Source: Verrucomicrobiota bacterium (lineage in GTDB: Bacteria; Verrucomicrobiota; Verrucomicrobiia; Opitutales; UBA953). Taken from it: DNA of 64,000 nucleotides. Made by a program: the position numbers and the translations under genes. Location: NCBI GenBank assembly GCA_016871415.1, contig VHDL01000008.1, positions 44,171-108,170 of the forward strand, given 5' to 3'. A model generated the notes under the pieces. That model was not told where the DNA came from and did not search any database. It saw only the letters and a list, made by a program, of their open reading frames with translations. Shown piece by piece: positions 1 through 9,465 of the stretch; positions within the stretch are counted from its first letter, which is position 1, and each line of letters starts with the position of its first letter.

Positions 1-63
1 GGCTCCGAGGACGGCGGCGGCGAGGGCTAGGGCCGCGGTGATGCAATGGCGGATGGGGTTCAT
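1..63 (-). CDS. Start of a secreted protein (partial, 5' end only)
   Basis: Only the first 21 codons lie in the window. The frame opens with ATG at 63 and reads MNPIRHCITAALALAAAVLGA, a short basic N-terminus followed by an Ala/Leu-rich hydrophobic core, which is a typical signal peptide. It lies 44 bases downstream of the yifB-like gene on the same strand and may be cotranscribed with it. The mature protein is outside the window, so no function can be given. Confidence 0.6.
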   Translation of the reverse strand, partial: MNPIRHCITAALALAAAVLGA

Positions 64-107
64 GGGGCCGACATATGAACCTCGGGCCACGCCTTCTGCG
101 AGCGTTT

Positions 108-1631
108 TTAGCCCCGGTCCAGAGAGCGGTAGTGGATGGCCTCGAGCAGGTGGGCGGTGGCGATCCGCTCCGAGGCGGACAGGTCGGCCACCGTGCGGGC
201 GACGCGCAGGATACGGTCGTAGGCCCGGGCGGAGAGGCCGAGCTTCTCCATCGCCTGCTGGAGCAGGTCGCCCTGGGCGCGTTCAAGCGCGCAATGTTCG
301 CGGAGGTCCCGCCCGCCGAGCACGGCGTTGCAGCCTCCAGGGCGGCCCGAGAAACGCAGGCGCTGGATCGCCCGGGCCGCCTCGACCCTCGACCGCATCT
401 CCGCCGAACTTTCGCCGGGCGCGGCGGAGCGCAGTTCCTCAATCGTCAGCGCCGGCGCCTCCACCTGCACGTCGATGCGGTCGAGGAGCGGACCTGAGAC
501 GCGTGAGCGGTAGCGACGTATCTGCGCAGGGGCGCACCGGCACTCGCGCATGCGGTCGCCGAGGTGGCCGCAGGGGCAGGGGTTCATTGCCGCGACTAGC
601 ATGATGCGCGAGGGCAAGGTGACTTTGGCGGCCGCGCGCGAGACGATTACCTGCCCGTCCTCCAGCGGCTGGCGCAGCACCTCCAGGGCGGAACGTCGGA
701 ACTCCGGCAGCTCATCGAGGAAGAGCACGCCGCGGTGCGCGAGGGACACTTCGCCCGGTCCGGGCATGCTGCCGCCGCCGATGAGGCCGATGTCGCTGAT
801 GGTGTGGTGCGGTGAGCGGAAAGGCCGCGCCCAAGCGCGTGCGTCGGTGGAAGGGCAGGCACCCGCGGCGGAGTGCACCGAAAGGATTTCGAGCCGCTCC
901 TCGGCGTCGGGCTCGGGCAGCACGGTCGGGATCCGTTTCGCGATGAGCGACTTACCCGAACCCGGCGGACCGATGAGCAGCAGGTTGTGTCCGCCGGCCG
1001 CGGCGACCTCGACCGCCCGACGCACCGCGAGCTGGCCCTTGACCTCCGAGAAGTCGGGCAGGTCGACGCACGCGGCGACGGGCATGGCGGTCGTCGGCGG
1101 CAGCGGCGCGAATCCCGGGTCGCCGTTGAGGAAGCGCCGCGCCCCGTCCAGGGAGTCGGCCGCGAAGGCCTCGATGCCCGGGACCAAAGCGGCCTCCGTC
1201 GCCGACGTGCGCGGGAGCACCACGCCCCTGAGCCCCATCCTTCGGGCCAGGAGCGCGAAGGCCACGCCGCCGCGCACCGGCCGCGTGCCTCCGCTCAGTC
1301 CGAGTTCGCCCGCGATGAGATATTCCCCGAGACGCTTCCGATCGAGCTGGCCCGTGGCCGCCGCGAGGCCGAGCGCGATCGGCAAGTCGTAGAAGGCGCC
1401 TTCCTTGCGCAGGTCGCCCGGCGCCAGGTTGATGGTCGTGCGCGTCTCCGGCAGGCGCAGGCCCGCGTTCTGCAGCGCGGACGTGACGCGGTCCTCCGAT
1501 TCCTTCACCGCCGCGTCGGGTAGACCGACCAGCCAGAGCCCGAACTCGCCGATCTCGCCGGAGTTGACCTCGACCTCGACTGGCACGGCCTCGACGCCGA
1601 CCAGCGCGCCCGAACGGATGACGGAAAGCAT
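108..1631 (-). CDS. comM: YifB/ComM family Mg-chelatase-like AAA+ ATPase
   Basis: This is a 507-residue protein of the usual family length. The N-terminal ~170 residues form the ribosomal S5-like domain. The AAA+ core has Walker A GPPGSGKS at about 221-228 and Walker B VLFLDE at 302-307. A cysteine-containing NPCPCG segment follows near 350, and the C-terminal Mg-chelatase-type lid ends the protein. In naturally competent bacteria ComM is a hexameric helicase that promotes branch migration during integration of incoming DNA; in others the role is undefined. The start at 1631 gives the expected family N-terminus ([15 protein letters not shown]). No other competence genes are visible nearby. 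Confidence 0.93.
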   Translation of the reverse strand: MLSVIRSGALVGVEAVPVEVEVNSGEIGEFGLWLVGLPDAAVKESEDRVTSALQNAGLRLPETRTTINLAPGDLRKEGAFYDLPIALGLAAATGQLDRKRLGEYLIAGELGLSGGTRPVRGGVAFALLARRMGLRGVVLPRTSATEAALVPGIEAFAADSLDGARRFLNGDPGFAPLPPTTAMPVAACVDLPDFSEVKGQLAVRRAVEVAAAGGHNLLLIGPPGSGKSLIAKRIPTVLPEPDAEERLEILSVHSAAGACPSTDARAWARPFRSPHHTISDIGLIGGGSMPGPGEVSLAHRGVLFLDELPEFRRSALEVLRQPLEDGQVIVSRAAAKVTLPSRIMLVAAMNPCPCGHLGDRMRECRCAPAQIRRYRSRVSGPLLDRIDVQVEAPALTIEELRSAAPGESSAEMRSRVEAARAIQRLRFSGRPGGCNAVLGGRDLREHCALERAQGDLLQQAMEKLGLSARAYDRILRVARTVADLSASERIATAHLLEAIHYRSLDRG

Positions 1632-1787
1632 CCGAAGGGCGAACGGTCATACGTTTGACGATTCAATCCCTTGTCCTTGGGAGGAATCCCTAGTGCCTTC
1701 GCCGACATGAGCGACTTCGCCGGATTAAGACATCCATACGCGCTTGCCCACGCTGGGCGTGATGGAACAGTCTCCCCGCACCCCGTC

Positions 1788-2543
1788 ATGAAGATCAGAA
1801 CTCACAAGGACGCTCCCGCCTTGGGGGAGGCCGCGGCCGCCGAGGGCGCCGAAGCGATCCGGCAGGCGCTGGCGCGTAAGGACCGCATCAGCATCATCGT
1901 CGCCACCGGCGCCAGCCAGTTCGGGACGCTCGAGGCGCTCGTGAAGGCGCCCGGCATCGACTGGTCGCGGGTCACGGTCTTCCACCTCGACGAGTACGTG
2001 GGCCTGCCCGAGTCCCATGGGGCCAGCTTCCGCAAGTATCTCCGTGAGCGTTTCGTGAACCTGCTTCCGGCCAGACCTGAGTTCATTCCCGTGGACGGGG
2101 ACGCCCGTGACCTGCGCGCCGAGCTCGATCGGCTTTCATCCCTGATCTCCAAGACCACCATCGTGGTCTGTTTCGCCGGCATTGGCGAGAATTCCCATTT
2201 GGCCTTCAACGACCCGCCGGCGGATTTCGAGACCGCCCGGCCTTACATCGTGGTTGACCTGGACGACGCCTGCCGTCGGCAGCAGTTCGGCGAGGGCTGG
2301 TTCCCGACTATGGATGACGTGCCGAAGCAGGCGGTCTCGATGTCGATCCGCGAGATCATGCGGTCGAAGAAGATCATCCTCTCTGTGCCCGACCAGCGCA
2401 AGGCCGCCGCCGTCAAGGGCACGGTGGAAGGGCCGGTCACGCCGCATTGTCCCGCGTCCGTGGTGCAGGGACATGCTGACTGCACGCTGCATCTCGATCA
2501 GGCCTCCGCCTCATCGCTTTCCCATTCGGCGGCAAAGGGCTGA
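1788..2543 (+). CDS. nagB: Glucosamine-6-phosphate deaminase-like protein (NagB family)
   Basis: The 251-residue protein belongs to the NagB/6-phosphogluconolactonase fold. It should convert glucosamine-6-phosphate to fructose-6-phosphate and ammonia. The substrate-loop motif HLDEYVGL (66-73) is present. The catalytic loop reads [14 protein letters not shown] (131-144), whereas E. coli NagB has GVGNDGHIAFNEP. The catalytic His is kept (H137), but the Asp141 position is Asn and the Glu148 position is Asp. ATG at 1788 is preferred because it begins just before the conserved N-terminus. NagA starts one base after the stop, which supports amino-sugar catabolism. Because of the active-site changes another phosphosugar may be the substrate. 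Confidence 0.85.
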   Translation: MKIRTHKDAPALGEAAAAEGAEAIRQALARKDRISIIVATGASQFGTLEALVKAPGIDWSRVTVFHLDEYVGLPESHGASFRKYLRERFVNLLPARPEFIPVDGDARDLRAELDRLSSLISKTTIVVCFAGIGENSHLAFNDPPADFETARPYIVVDLDDACRRQQFGEGWFPTMDDVPKQAVSMSIREIMRSKKIILSVPDQRKAAAVKGTVEGPVTPHCPASVVQGHADCTLHLDQASASSLSHSAAKG

Positions 2544-2544
2544 C

Positions 2545-3699
2545 ATGCCCGCTGAAGCGCAGACCATCCGCGGAATCGATCCCGCCACCTCGCGTCCGGT
2601 CGCGGTCGAGGTGTCCGGGAGCCTCGTGCGCTCCGTTCGCGAGGAGTCCCACGATGTCAAGTCCTGGGTCGTCCCGGGCCTGGTCGACCTCCAGGTGAAC
2701 GGATACATGGGACGCGACGTGAACGCGGCCTCGCCCTCCGCGGTGGAGATCTCCCGTCTCTGTCAGGAGATGCTCAAGGTGGGCGTCACCACCTTCCTTC
2801 CGACTGTCATCACCCATGCCGAGGGCACCATCCTGGCTTCGCTCAAGGCCGTCAGCCAGGCCGTGCAGTCCGACCCCGTCGCCGCGCAGATGATCGTCGG
2901 CATACACGTCGAGGGTCCGCACATCGCGCCCGAGGACGGTCCGCGCGGCGCTCATCCCGCCGCCCATGTCCGCGCCCCTTCCCGGGAGGAGTTCGATCGC
3001 TGGCAGGAGGCTGCCGCAGACCTGATTACGTTGGTGACTCTTTCTCCCCACTGGGCTGAGGCGCCCGATTACGTGCGTCATCTCGTCGCTAAGGGAGTCA
3101 ACGTCTCCATCGGGCACACCTCGGCTGACGAGGCCCGCATCGCGGCCGTCGTGGCCGCGGGCGCCCGTCTGTCCACCCATCTGGGCAACGGTTGCAGCGC
3201 CATGCTCGACCGCCGCCGCAACGTGCTCTGGCCGCAACTGGCGGAGGATGCGCTCACCGCCATGTTCATCGCCGACGGGCATCACCTCGTCCCCTCGGCC
3301 CTCAAGACGATGCTGCGAGCGAAGGGCCTTTCCCGGTCGCTCGTCGTCTCGGACACCGTGGCGCTCGGCGGCATGCCCGCTGGACGTTACGCCACCTCCG
3401 TCGGCGGCAAGGTCATCGTCCGTGAGGACGGATACCTCGCGCTTGACGACGGCACCGGCAACTATCTCGCCGGCGCGGCCTTGCCGCTGATCGCTTCCAT
3501 TCCCGTGCTCGTCCATCAGGCTTCGCTCGGACTCTCCGAAGCGCTGTCCCTTTCGACCGTCAATCCCGGCAGGTGGGTGAAGGGCAGGGGCACCTTGAAG
3601 CCCGGTTCCCGTGCGGACCTCGTCCTCTTCGACTGGGACGGTTCGCGTGCGATTCCTTCGGTCAAAGAAGTGTGGTTGGGCGGCGTCAGGATGGTCTGA
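2545..3699 (+). CDS. nagA: N-acetylglucosamine-6-phosphate deacetylase
   Basis: This 384-residue amidohydrolase-superfamily enzyme removes acetate from N-acetylglucosamine-6-phosphate, feeding the adjacent NagB-like enzyme. Family motifs in order are PGLVDLQVNG (44-53), HVEGPH (121-126, metal-binding Glu), HTSADEA (191-197), THLGNG (211-216), DGHH (244-247) and the catalytic Asp in SDT (269-271). The C-terminal KPGSRADLVLFDWDG is typical of the beta-sandwich end. ATG at 2545 follows the nagB stop by one base, so the two are translationally coupled. Cell-wall recycling or chitin/mucin sugar use are both possible physiological roles. Confidence 0.92.
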   Translation: MPAEAQTIRGIDPATSRPVAVEVSGSLVRSVREESHDVKSWVVPGLVDLQVNGYMGRDVNAASPSAVEISRLCQEMLKVGVTTFLPTVITHAEGTILASLKAVSQAVQSDPVAAQMIVGIHVEGPHIAPEDGPRGAHPAAHVRAPSREEFDRWQEAAADLITLVTLSPHWAEAPDYVRHLVAKGVNVSIGHTSADEARIAAVVAAGARLSTHLGNGCSAMLDRRRNVLWPQLAEDALTAMFIADGHHLVPSALKTMLRAKGLSRSLVVSDTVALGGMPAGRYATSVGGKVIVREDGYLALDDGTGNYLAGAALPLIASIPVLVHQASLGLSEALSLSTVNPGRWVKGRGTLKPGSRADLVLFDWDGSRAIPSVKEVWLGGVRMV

Positions 3700-3748
3700 G
3701 CGGCAATCGCTGGTTGATACGGGCATGGGTGCGGGCTTAACCTGCCGT

Positions 3749-6196
3749 ATGTACCGCTCAGAATCGCTGGAACTGCTTGTCCTGATCGCAGGCTTGGCCG
3801 TTCTCGCCGTGCCTGTCCTGCTGACGGTGCTGCTGGTGAAGGTCAGTCGGTTGGACAGGGAAGTGGAGCGCCTGAAGTCAGGTTCTTCGCCGAAGCCTGC
3901 TTCGACTCCGTCCGTACAGCCCCCCGTCTCCGTGCCGTCGCCCGTCCCGCAAGCCTCCGCTTCCGTACCTCCGCCGCTGCCCACGTCTTTGCCACAGAGG
4001 CCCGTGATGCCGTCAGGCGGCGCGGCTCCCTCGCCCTTAGCCGCCCGACTGCGTGAGATCGGCCTACTGCCGCCCGAGGGCATGTCCGGAGAGAGCGCCC
4101 TTGGCGCCTGGTGGGCGGCCCGGGTCGGCGGACTCGTCGGAGTCGCCGCCGTCGTCTTTCTGGGCGTCTGGCTCAACCTCAATTCCGAGCTCCCGGCCTG
4201 GCTCCGTCTCGCCGAGGTGGTGCTGATCGGGGCCGCGGTGCTGGTGGGCGGACTCAATGTCGCCCGCAGGAGGCCCGACCTGGGGCGTGTCATCACCGCC
4301 GTCGGGGCCTCGGTGCTGCAGTTCGCGGCCTGGGCTTCGCAGGGTCTGGATCGGATGCGCGTCGTCGACTCTCCTCAGCTCGGAGTCTTCGTCCAGCTGC
4401 TCACCGCCGCCGCCATCGCCGCCCTGGCCCTGGCCAAGGCCGACCGCCTGCTCGGGCAGCTCGCCACCGGCTTCTCCGCGGCCGTCCTCCTGCTTTCCGT
4501 CAAGTCCGCTTCGCCCTCGCCTGAGGTCACCGGCTTCGCCGTGGTCTGTGTCGCCATCCAAGGCGCCGTCCTGATGGTGCGCGGCGGATGGACCTCCGCC
4601 GGCATCATCGGCCTCGTCGGATCTCAGCTCGCGCTGTTCCGCGGAGGACTCGACCTGACCGGGGTCGTCATCGGTGCGGCCGGCTCCTTCATCGTGTGCT
4701 GGACCGCCGAACGTCTCGTGCGTCCGCGCAGTCTCTTCGGGTCGGAGAACGAGAGACTCGTCTTCTCTCTGGGCTCCTTCCTGCTCCCGGTCCTGGCGAC
4801 GGCCAATCATGCCCTGGGTTCACCTCATCGCCAGCAGGTGGTCATCGCGTGTGCCGTCGTCGCGCTCGTCCTTTGGTTCATCGAGCGGACGGCCTTCCCG
4901 GTGGCCGCCTCCGTGCTGCTTTCGGCCGCCCTGGGCCTGGCCGCCGTCGGTCTCGCCCTGGGTGTCGAGCAACGACTTGACTGGCTGGTGTGGCTGCTGG
5001 CCGGAGGGCTGGCCTTCCTGGCTCATCGCCGCACCGGCTCGACCGTCCTGAGGATCGCGACGGAGGCGTTCGTGGCATTGGCTGCGATCAACTTCGACCA
5101 GGCCAGTTCCCTTCAGGCCGAGGGGCATCTCATTCTCGCAACGCTGCTCTTCTCCCTGCTGCTGACGGCACGTGACCGTGACGAAGGGGGGAAGTCGCCT
5201 TTCTCCGTGGCCGGCGGACTTTCGATGTCGCTCGTCCTGCTGGCCTGCCAGCATCGCCTCCCCGAGTCACTCACCGTCGTGCCCTGGATCATCGCGCTGG
5301 GCGTGGGGATGGCACTACCTTCCGTTGCCCTCAGGTTCTCCGTCGTCCCATCTTTCCTCTGGAGTCTCGTCGTCCTCTCCTTCTGGGGGGAGCTCGCGCA
5401 GAGCGCATCGCATTCCATGCCGGCAATCTGGTCCGGACTCCTGAGTTCGCTGTGCCTTCTCTCCCTGGTGAACGGCCTGATGCGCGGCCATCACGCCGTC
5501 GTACGTTATCTGCTCGCCTTCTTCTTCGGATATCTGGCCTTCCTCTGCGCCTTCCATCTCACCGCAGGTGCTGCCGTCGCGCCGAGCTGGCGGCTGGCGG
5601 TCGCATGGTCATGCGCCGGTATCGTCCTGGCCGCCGGCAACGTCATGATTTGCGGGCTTGTACGCAAGGCCACCCCGACTCTCGAAGTCGGAGGCGAGCT
5701 CTCATTGCTCTCCTGGGGCGCGGCGCTGGGCGTGGTCGTCCAGCTGCTTGCGCTGATCGGATCCTCCGGCCGGAATTACGCACAGGACGGTGGATTCATC
5801 GTTCCCGCCTGCGTCCTGATTGTCGGACTCGGGGCCCATCTCCATGCGCTGGCCGCCTCCACCAAGGATTCCGGACAGTGGGGAGTCGTGCAGCGTTCTT
5901 TCCTCGCTTCGACCTGGCTCGTCGGCGCCTTCGTGCTCCTGAGGGGCCTTCCCGGGGTCGGCGGTTCACTCGGCTGGGCCGCGGCCGCCATGCTCACCTT
6001 CACCGTCGGCCATTTCATGGCCACCCGCGCTTTCCGGATGGTCGGTCTCGTAGGCCTCGCCCTGGTGACCCTGCGCATCGTGGCCCATGACGTGACCGAC
6101 CTGCTCGGCCGCATCCTCGCCTGCGCCGCCCTGGCGGCGGCCTTCTTCGCCGTGGCTTGGATCTACGGCCGATTGTCCGACAAGGACGCGCGCTGA
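3749..6196 (+). CDS. DUF2339-like polytopic membrane protein
   Basis: This 815-residue protein has an N-terminal membrane anchor (about 8-30), a short charged segment (KVSRLDREVERLK), and a long Pro/Ser-rich linker (~45-110). After that come roughly twenty or more hydrophobic helices reaching the C-terminus. The order of anchor, linker, WWAARVGG-like entry segment and many helices resembles DUF2339 membrane proteins, whose function is not established. ATG at 3749 is chosen because it directly precedes the anchor helix; the open frame upstream overlaps nagA. The stop TGA at 6194-6196 is immediately followed, in the same frame, by the TTG start of the next gene. There is no clear substrate clue. 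Confidence 0.8.
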   Translation: MYRSESLELLVLIAGLAVLAVPVLLTVLLVKVSRLDREVERLKSGSSPKPASTPSVQPPVSVPSPVPQASASVPPPLPTSLPQRPVMPSGGAAPSPLAARLREIGLLPPEGMSGESALGAWWAARVGGLVGVAAVVFLGVWLNLNSELPAWLRLAEVVLIGAAVLVGGLNVARRRPDLGRVITAVGASVLQFAAWASQGLDRMRVVDSPQLGVFVQLLTAAAIAALALAKADRLLGQLATGFSAAVLLLSVKSASPSPEVTGFAVVCVAIQGAVLMVRGGWTSAGIIGLVGSQLALFRGGLDLTGVVIGAAGSFIVCWTAERLVRPRSLFGSENERLVFSLGSFLLPVLATANHALGSPHRQQVVIACAVVALVLWFIERTAFPVAASVLLSAALGLAAVGLALGVEQRLDWLVWLLAGGLAFLAHRRTGSTVLRIATEAFVALAAINFDQASSLQAEGHLILATLLFSLLLTARDRDEGGKSPFSVAGGLSMSLVLLACQHRLPESLTVVPWIIALGVGMALPSVALRFSVVPSFLWSLVVLSFWGELAQSASHSMPAIWSGLLSSLCLLSLVNGLMRGHHAVVRYLLAFFFGYLAFLCAFHLTAGAAVAPSWRLAVAWSCAGIVLAAGNVMICGLVRKATPTLEVGGELSLLSWGAALGVVVQLLALIGSSGRNYAQDGGFIVPACVLIVGLGAHLHALAASTKDSGQWGVVQRSFLASTWLVGAFVLLRGLPGVGGSLGWAAAAMLTFTVGHFMATRAFRMVGLVGLALVTLRIVAHDVTDLLGRILACAALAAAFFAVAWIYGRLSDKDAR

Positions 6197-7168
6197 TTGG
6201 CCGCCCTCACCCATGACTGCCATGTGCACCTCGTCGGCAACGGCGGGTCGGGCAGCGGATGCTGGCTGAGGCTCGACGGCCTCTGGCATCGCCTGCTGGC
6301 CAGAGCCATGGTCAGCGAGGCGGGCATCGGGGCTTCCGCCTCCGACCCGGGTTTCGACGAGGCCTATGAGCGTTCGATCACGGCCATGCTGGCCGGCAGC
6401 GGACTGGATCGCGCGCTGCTGCTGGCGCAGGACGAGGTCTACCATGAGGACGGACGGAAGGCCGACTTCGGCTCCTTCCACGTCCCCAACGACCACCTCT
6501 TCGCGGTGTGCCGCAGGCATCCGTCGTTCCTGCCCGCAGTCTCCATCCATCCCGGGCGCCCCAGTGCGATGGAAGAGCTCGAGCGTTGCCTCGCCCTCGG
6601 GGCGCGGGCCCTGAAGCTGCTGCCCAACTGTCAGAACGTGGACTGCTCCCTGCCGCAGTACCGGCCTTTCTGGGAGAAGATGGCCGCCTCGGGACTTCCG
6701 CTCCTTTCGCACACCGGCGGTGAGCTCACCGTGCCCGTCTTCAATCGTGCCTTCGAGGATCCGCGCGTCCTGCGTCGCCCGCTCGAGCTCGGCATGAAGG
6801 TCATCGCGGCGCATGGCGCCAGCTCCAGCATTCCCTGGAGCCGCGGTCATTTCCATGAGCTCCTCGCGCTGATGGATGAGTTTCCGCGGCTCTACGCCGA
6901 CACCAGCGCCCTGAACAGCCCCGTGCGCAGCGCGATCCTGCGCGACATCCTCGCGTGCCGGCATCGCGACCGCTTCCTGCACGGCAGCGACCATCCCGTA
7001 CCCGTGGGCGCCGTCTGGCCCTGGCTCCGGGGCGTCATCGGTTCTGACGCACGTCGGGCCGCGGCGGCGGAAGGGAATCCTCTCGCGCGCGACCGCATGC
7101 TCAAGCAGGCGTCCGGCTTCGGCCCGGAGCACTTCACCCGGCTGGCCGAGGTGTTGCGGCCCCTTTAG
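6197..7168 (+). CDS. Metal-dependent amidohydrolase (TIM-barrel, amidohydrolase-2 type)
   Basis: The 323-residue protein begins with the metal-binding HxH motif (DCHVH, His9 and His11), so the start must lie close to the N-terminus. The only suitable codon is TTG at 6197. Further superfamily ligands are visible: H172 in LLSHTGGE, H206 in VIAAHGAS and the catalytic Asp in HGSDHP (D265). A hydrolase or decarboxylase of the amidohydrolase-2 clan is expected. Substrate is unknown. The TTG follows the upstream stop without any spacing and in the same frame, so expression probably depends on translation of the membrane protein. Its 3' end overlaps the convergent gene by four bases. Confidence 0.82.
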   Translation: MAALTHDCHVHLVGNGGSGSGCWLRLDGLWHRLLARAMVSEAGIGASASDPGFDEAYERSITAMLAGSGLDRALLLAQDEVYHEDGRKADFGSFHVPNDHLFAVCRRHPSFLPAVSIHPGRPSAMEELERCLALGARALKLLPNCQNVDCSLPQYRPFWEKMAASGLPLLSHTGGELTVPVFNRAFEDPRVLRRPLELGMKVIAAHGASSSIPWSRGHFHELLALMDEFPRLYADTSALNSPVRSAILRDILACRHRDRFLHGSDHPVPVGAVWPWLRGVIGSDARRAAAAEGNPLARDRMLKQASGFGPEHFTRLAEVLRPL

Positions 7169-8310
7169 AGCGACTTCAGCAGCGACGGGATGTCGACCGA
7201 CTCACGGATCATCTTCTCGATGATTGGGATTTTATCAGCGTCCTGGCTCATCGTCTTCACCGTCATGTTGTTAATGCGGGCCGTGACCGCGAACGATTCC
7301 GTCTCGGCCGACGCCAGGGGCAGGCCGGCTTCCTTCAGCTTCTTCAGCGTATCCTCGCCCGGCAGCAGCCCATTGGAGAAGATGACCCCGGCCAGATTGC
7401 CCGTGCCGGCGCCCGCAACGAGCGCCTCCAGCAGGTCTTCGCGGTCACCGGGCACGATTACCAGCGTGCCCGTGGTCTTGAGGTATTCAGCCGCACGACG
7501 TGCGGACATCGCCCCGATGATCACCCGCCGGATGCGGCGGAGACCCGGCGGACGGTGAATCCAGCGGGCGCGCGTCTCCTCCGTGACCTGGTCCAGGTTG
7601 GGGTAGGCGAGCGTCTCCTGCAGGGGCACCACGCCCAGCAAAGGCACGCCGAGCTGGCGCAGGCCCCGTCCTGCGAAGTCACGGATGAACTCCAGTTTGT
7701 CCGGCATCACCTTGTTGATGATTACTCCGACCACCTGGACTCCTGCTTGGTCGAACAGCGCCTTGTTGAGCGCAATCTCGTCGACCGGCTTGCCGATGCC
7801 GCCCGCGGCGACCAGCAGCGCCTTGGAGCCGAGCACCCTGGCGTTGTCCGCGTTGGACGCGCCGAAGACCGAGCCCACGCCGGCGTGGCCGGAGCCTTCG
7901 ACCACCACCACGTCCTTGCCGTAGGCCGTGCGGTCGAAAGCGCGGCAGATCCGGTCGGTGATCTGGGGGCCGATCTCCTTGGGGTTCTCTAGATACTGCT
8001 TCGTGAAGTCAGGTCCGATCGCCACCGGTGACATCGCCGCGATTGGCACGTCGAGGTCGAAGAGCCCGTTGATGAGCAGCGTGTCCTCGTCGACCTGGTC
8101 GTCGCCCGACTGCACGACGCGCTGGGCGATCGGCTTGATGTAGCCCACGTGCAGGCCCATGGAGCGCAGTGCGGCCGTGAGGCCGAGGCACGTGGTCGTC
8201 TTGCCGTCGTTCATGCGCGTGGCGGCGACGAAGATGCGTCGCGTGTCGCGGTTCATCGGGCGCGTGAGCAGCCCGGGCACGTTTTCGGCGAAACGGCGCT
8301 TGGGGGCCAT
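7165..8310 (-). CDS. Stand-alone BioD-like/DRTGG regulatory protein (phosphotransacetylase N-terminal half)
   Basis: The 381-residue protein matches the N-terminal, non-catalytic part of long Pta proteins. Residues ~25-240 form a dethiobiotin-synthetase-like P-loop domain (VAATRMNDGKTT near the start, VVVVEGSGHAGVGS in the middle). Residues ~255-360 fit a DRTGG domain (LVIVPGDREDLLEALV). In long Pta enzymes this half is regulatory and affects allostery and oligomerisation. Here it is a separate gene beginning two bases after the catalytic pta gene stops, so the two are surely cotranscribed and probably interact. The domain order on the chromosome is reversed relative to the fused enzyme. Confidence 0.85.
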   Translation of the reverse strand: MAPKRRFAENVPGLLTRPMNRDTRRIFVAATRMNDGKTTTCLGLTAALRSMGLHVGYIKPIAQRVVQSGDDQVDEDTLLINGLFDLDVPIAAMSPVAIGPDFTKQYLENPKEIGPQITDRICRAFDRTAYGKDVVVVEGSGHAGVGSVFGASNADNARVLGSKALLVAAGGIGKPVDEIALNKALFDQAGVQVVGVIINKVMPDKLEFIRDFAGRGLRQLGVPLLGVVPLQETLAYPNLDQVTEETRARWIHRPPGLRRIRRVIIGAMSARRAAEYLKTTGTLVIVPGDREDLLEALVAGAGTGNLAGVIFSNGLLPGEDTLKKLKEAGLPLASAETESFAVTARINNMTVKTMSQDADKIPIIEKMIRESVDIPSLLKSL

Positions 8311-8312
8311 GG

Positions 8313-9368
8313 TCAGGCCTTTCCGGGTCCGGTGGCGGTCGGATAGAGGTAGGCCTTGTCCACGGCCTGAGCTGCCACGATCACCGCCGTGCCGAAGATG
8401 TCATGGGCGCTGGCACCGCGCGAGATTTCCGCGGCGGGCCTTTCGAGGCCGGTGAGAATCTGGCCGTAGGCCGGGAGGTCGGCGATGTGCTGGGCGAGCT
8501 TCGAGGCGATGTTGCCCGAGTTGAGATCGGGGAAGACCAGGACGCTGGCCCGGCCCGCGACCGCGCCCTGCACCTCCTTGGACTGGGCCGCGAAGGGGTT
8601 GATGGCGGCGTCGGCCTGCAACTCGCCGTCGATGTCGCACGCGATCGAAAGTTCACGGGCCTTGCGGCGCGCGAGCTCCGTGGCCGCCTGCACGCGTTTG
8701 ACCGACTCGAGCCGGGGGTTGGACGCATGCGTCGTGAACGCAAGCAGCGCCACCTTCGGGTGCGAGTTGGTGAGGTGTCCCGCGAGGCCGGCCGTGGTGA
8801 CCGCGATGTCGGCCAGCTGCGTGGCGGTCGGCTCGGGGATGACGCCGCAGTCGGCGAGGAAAAGCACGCCCTCGTGACCGAAACGTCCCTCCTCGGACTC
8901 AAGGATCTGCATCGAAGACACCGTGTCGACGCCGGTTTGGCGGGGCATCGTCTGCAGCACGGCGCGCAGGCCCGAAGCCGCGTGCGTCGTGGCGCCGGAG
9001 ATCAACGCGTCCGCGGCGCCAGTGGCGACCATTAGGCAGGCGAAGTAGCTGGGGTTAAGGGCGAGTTCACGCGGATCGCCCTTCAGGTTCGTGTCGCCGT
9101 ATTTCCGGATGGCTTCGAGCTTCTCGGCGAAGGACTTGAGCTCGTCGCTGCGTTCCGGCTCGAGGATGCGGATGTCGTCGAGACGGATGTTGAGCCGGGC
9201 GGCGTTGAGCTTGATGCGCTGGCGATCGCCGAGCAGCACTGGCACGCCGAGCATCTTGGTGGCGAACTGGCGGGCGGCCTGGATCACGCGCGGGTCGGCT
9301 CCCTCGGGAAAGATTACGCGCTTGGGGTGGTTCTGGAGCCTGGCGGAAAGTCGGGAGATGAGTGACAT
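8313..9368 (-). CDS. pta: Phosphate acetyltransferase, short catalytic form
   Basis: This 351-residue protein has the length of the PTA_PTB catalytic domain alone. It interconverts acetyl-CoA plus phosphate and acetyl phosphate plus CoA. Recognisable family segments include KRVIFPEGADPRVIQAA near the N-terminus, ALISGATTH, DGELQADAAI, LVFPDLNSGNIASKL and EISRGASAHDI near the C-terminus. No acetate kinase gene lies in the window. The regulatory half encoded by the next gene downstream is separated by only two bases. A hairpin (9391-9419) lies in the short leader. Confidence 0.93.
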   Translation of the reverse strand: MSLISRLSARLQNHPKRVIFPEGADPRVIQAARQFATKMLGVPVLLGDRQRIKLNAARLNIRLDDIRILEPERSDELKSFAEKLEAIRKYGDTNLKGDPRELALNPSYFACLMVATGAADALISGATTHAASGLRAVLQTMPRQTGVDTVSSMQILESEEGRFGHEGVLFLADCGVIPEPTATQLADIAVTTAGLAGHLTNSHPKVALLAFTTHASNPRLESVKRVQAATELARRKARELSIACDIDGELQADAAINPFAAQSKEVQGAVAGRASVLVFPDLNSGNIASKLAQHIADLPAYGQILTGLERPAAEISRGASAHDIFGTAVIVAAQAVDKAYLYPTATGPGKA

Positions 9369-9390
9369 GGTCTGACGTGGCGGGTCGGTT

Positions 9391-9419
9391 CGTAAGCATC
9401 ATTAGAAGAATGTCTTACG
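9391..9419. promoter_or_regulatory. Inverted repeat upstream of pta
   Basis: CGTAAG-CAT (9391-9399) is complementary to ATG-T-CTTACG (9410-9419), giving a nine-pair stem with a one-base bulge. It lies 22 bases upstream of the pta start and about 45 bases downstream of the M60 peptidase stop. It could be a leader structure, an operator or a weak terminator. No T-run follows on either strand, so a classical terminator is unlikely. Confidence 0.35.
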
Positions 9420-9465
9420 CAAGGGCGAGCGTTAACGCCCCCCGTTCCGACCCTTTGCCCGGCAA

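Noticed and set aside
2437..4296. A 619-codon open frame antisense to nagA and the membrane gene
   Set aside because: Same compositional artefact; both sense genes are well supported.
9429..9438. GCGTTAACGC palindrome after the M60 gene
   Set aside because: Ten bases only, no other copy noticed and no T-run; could be chance.
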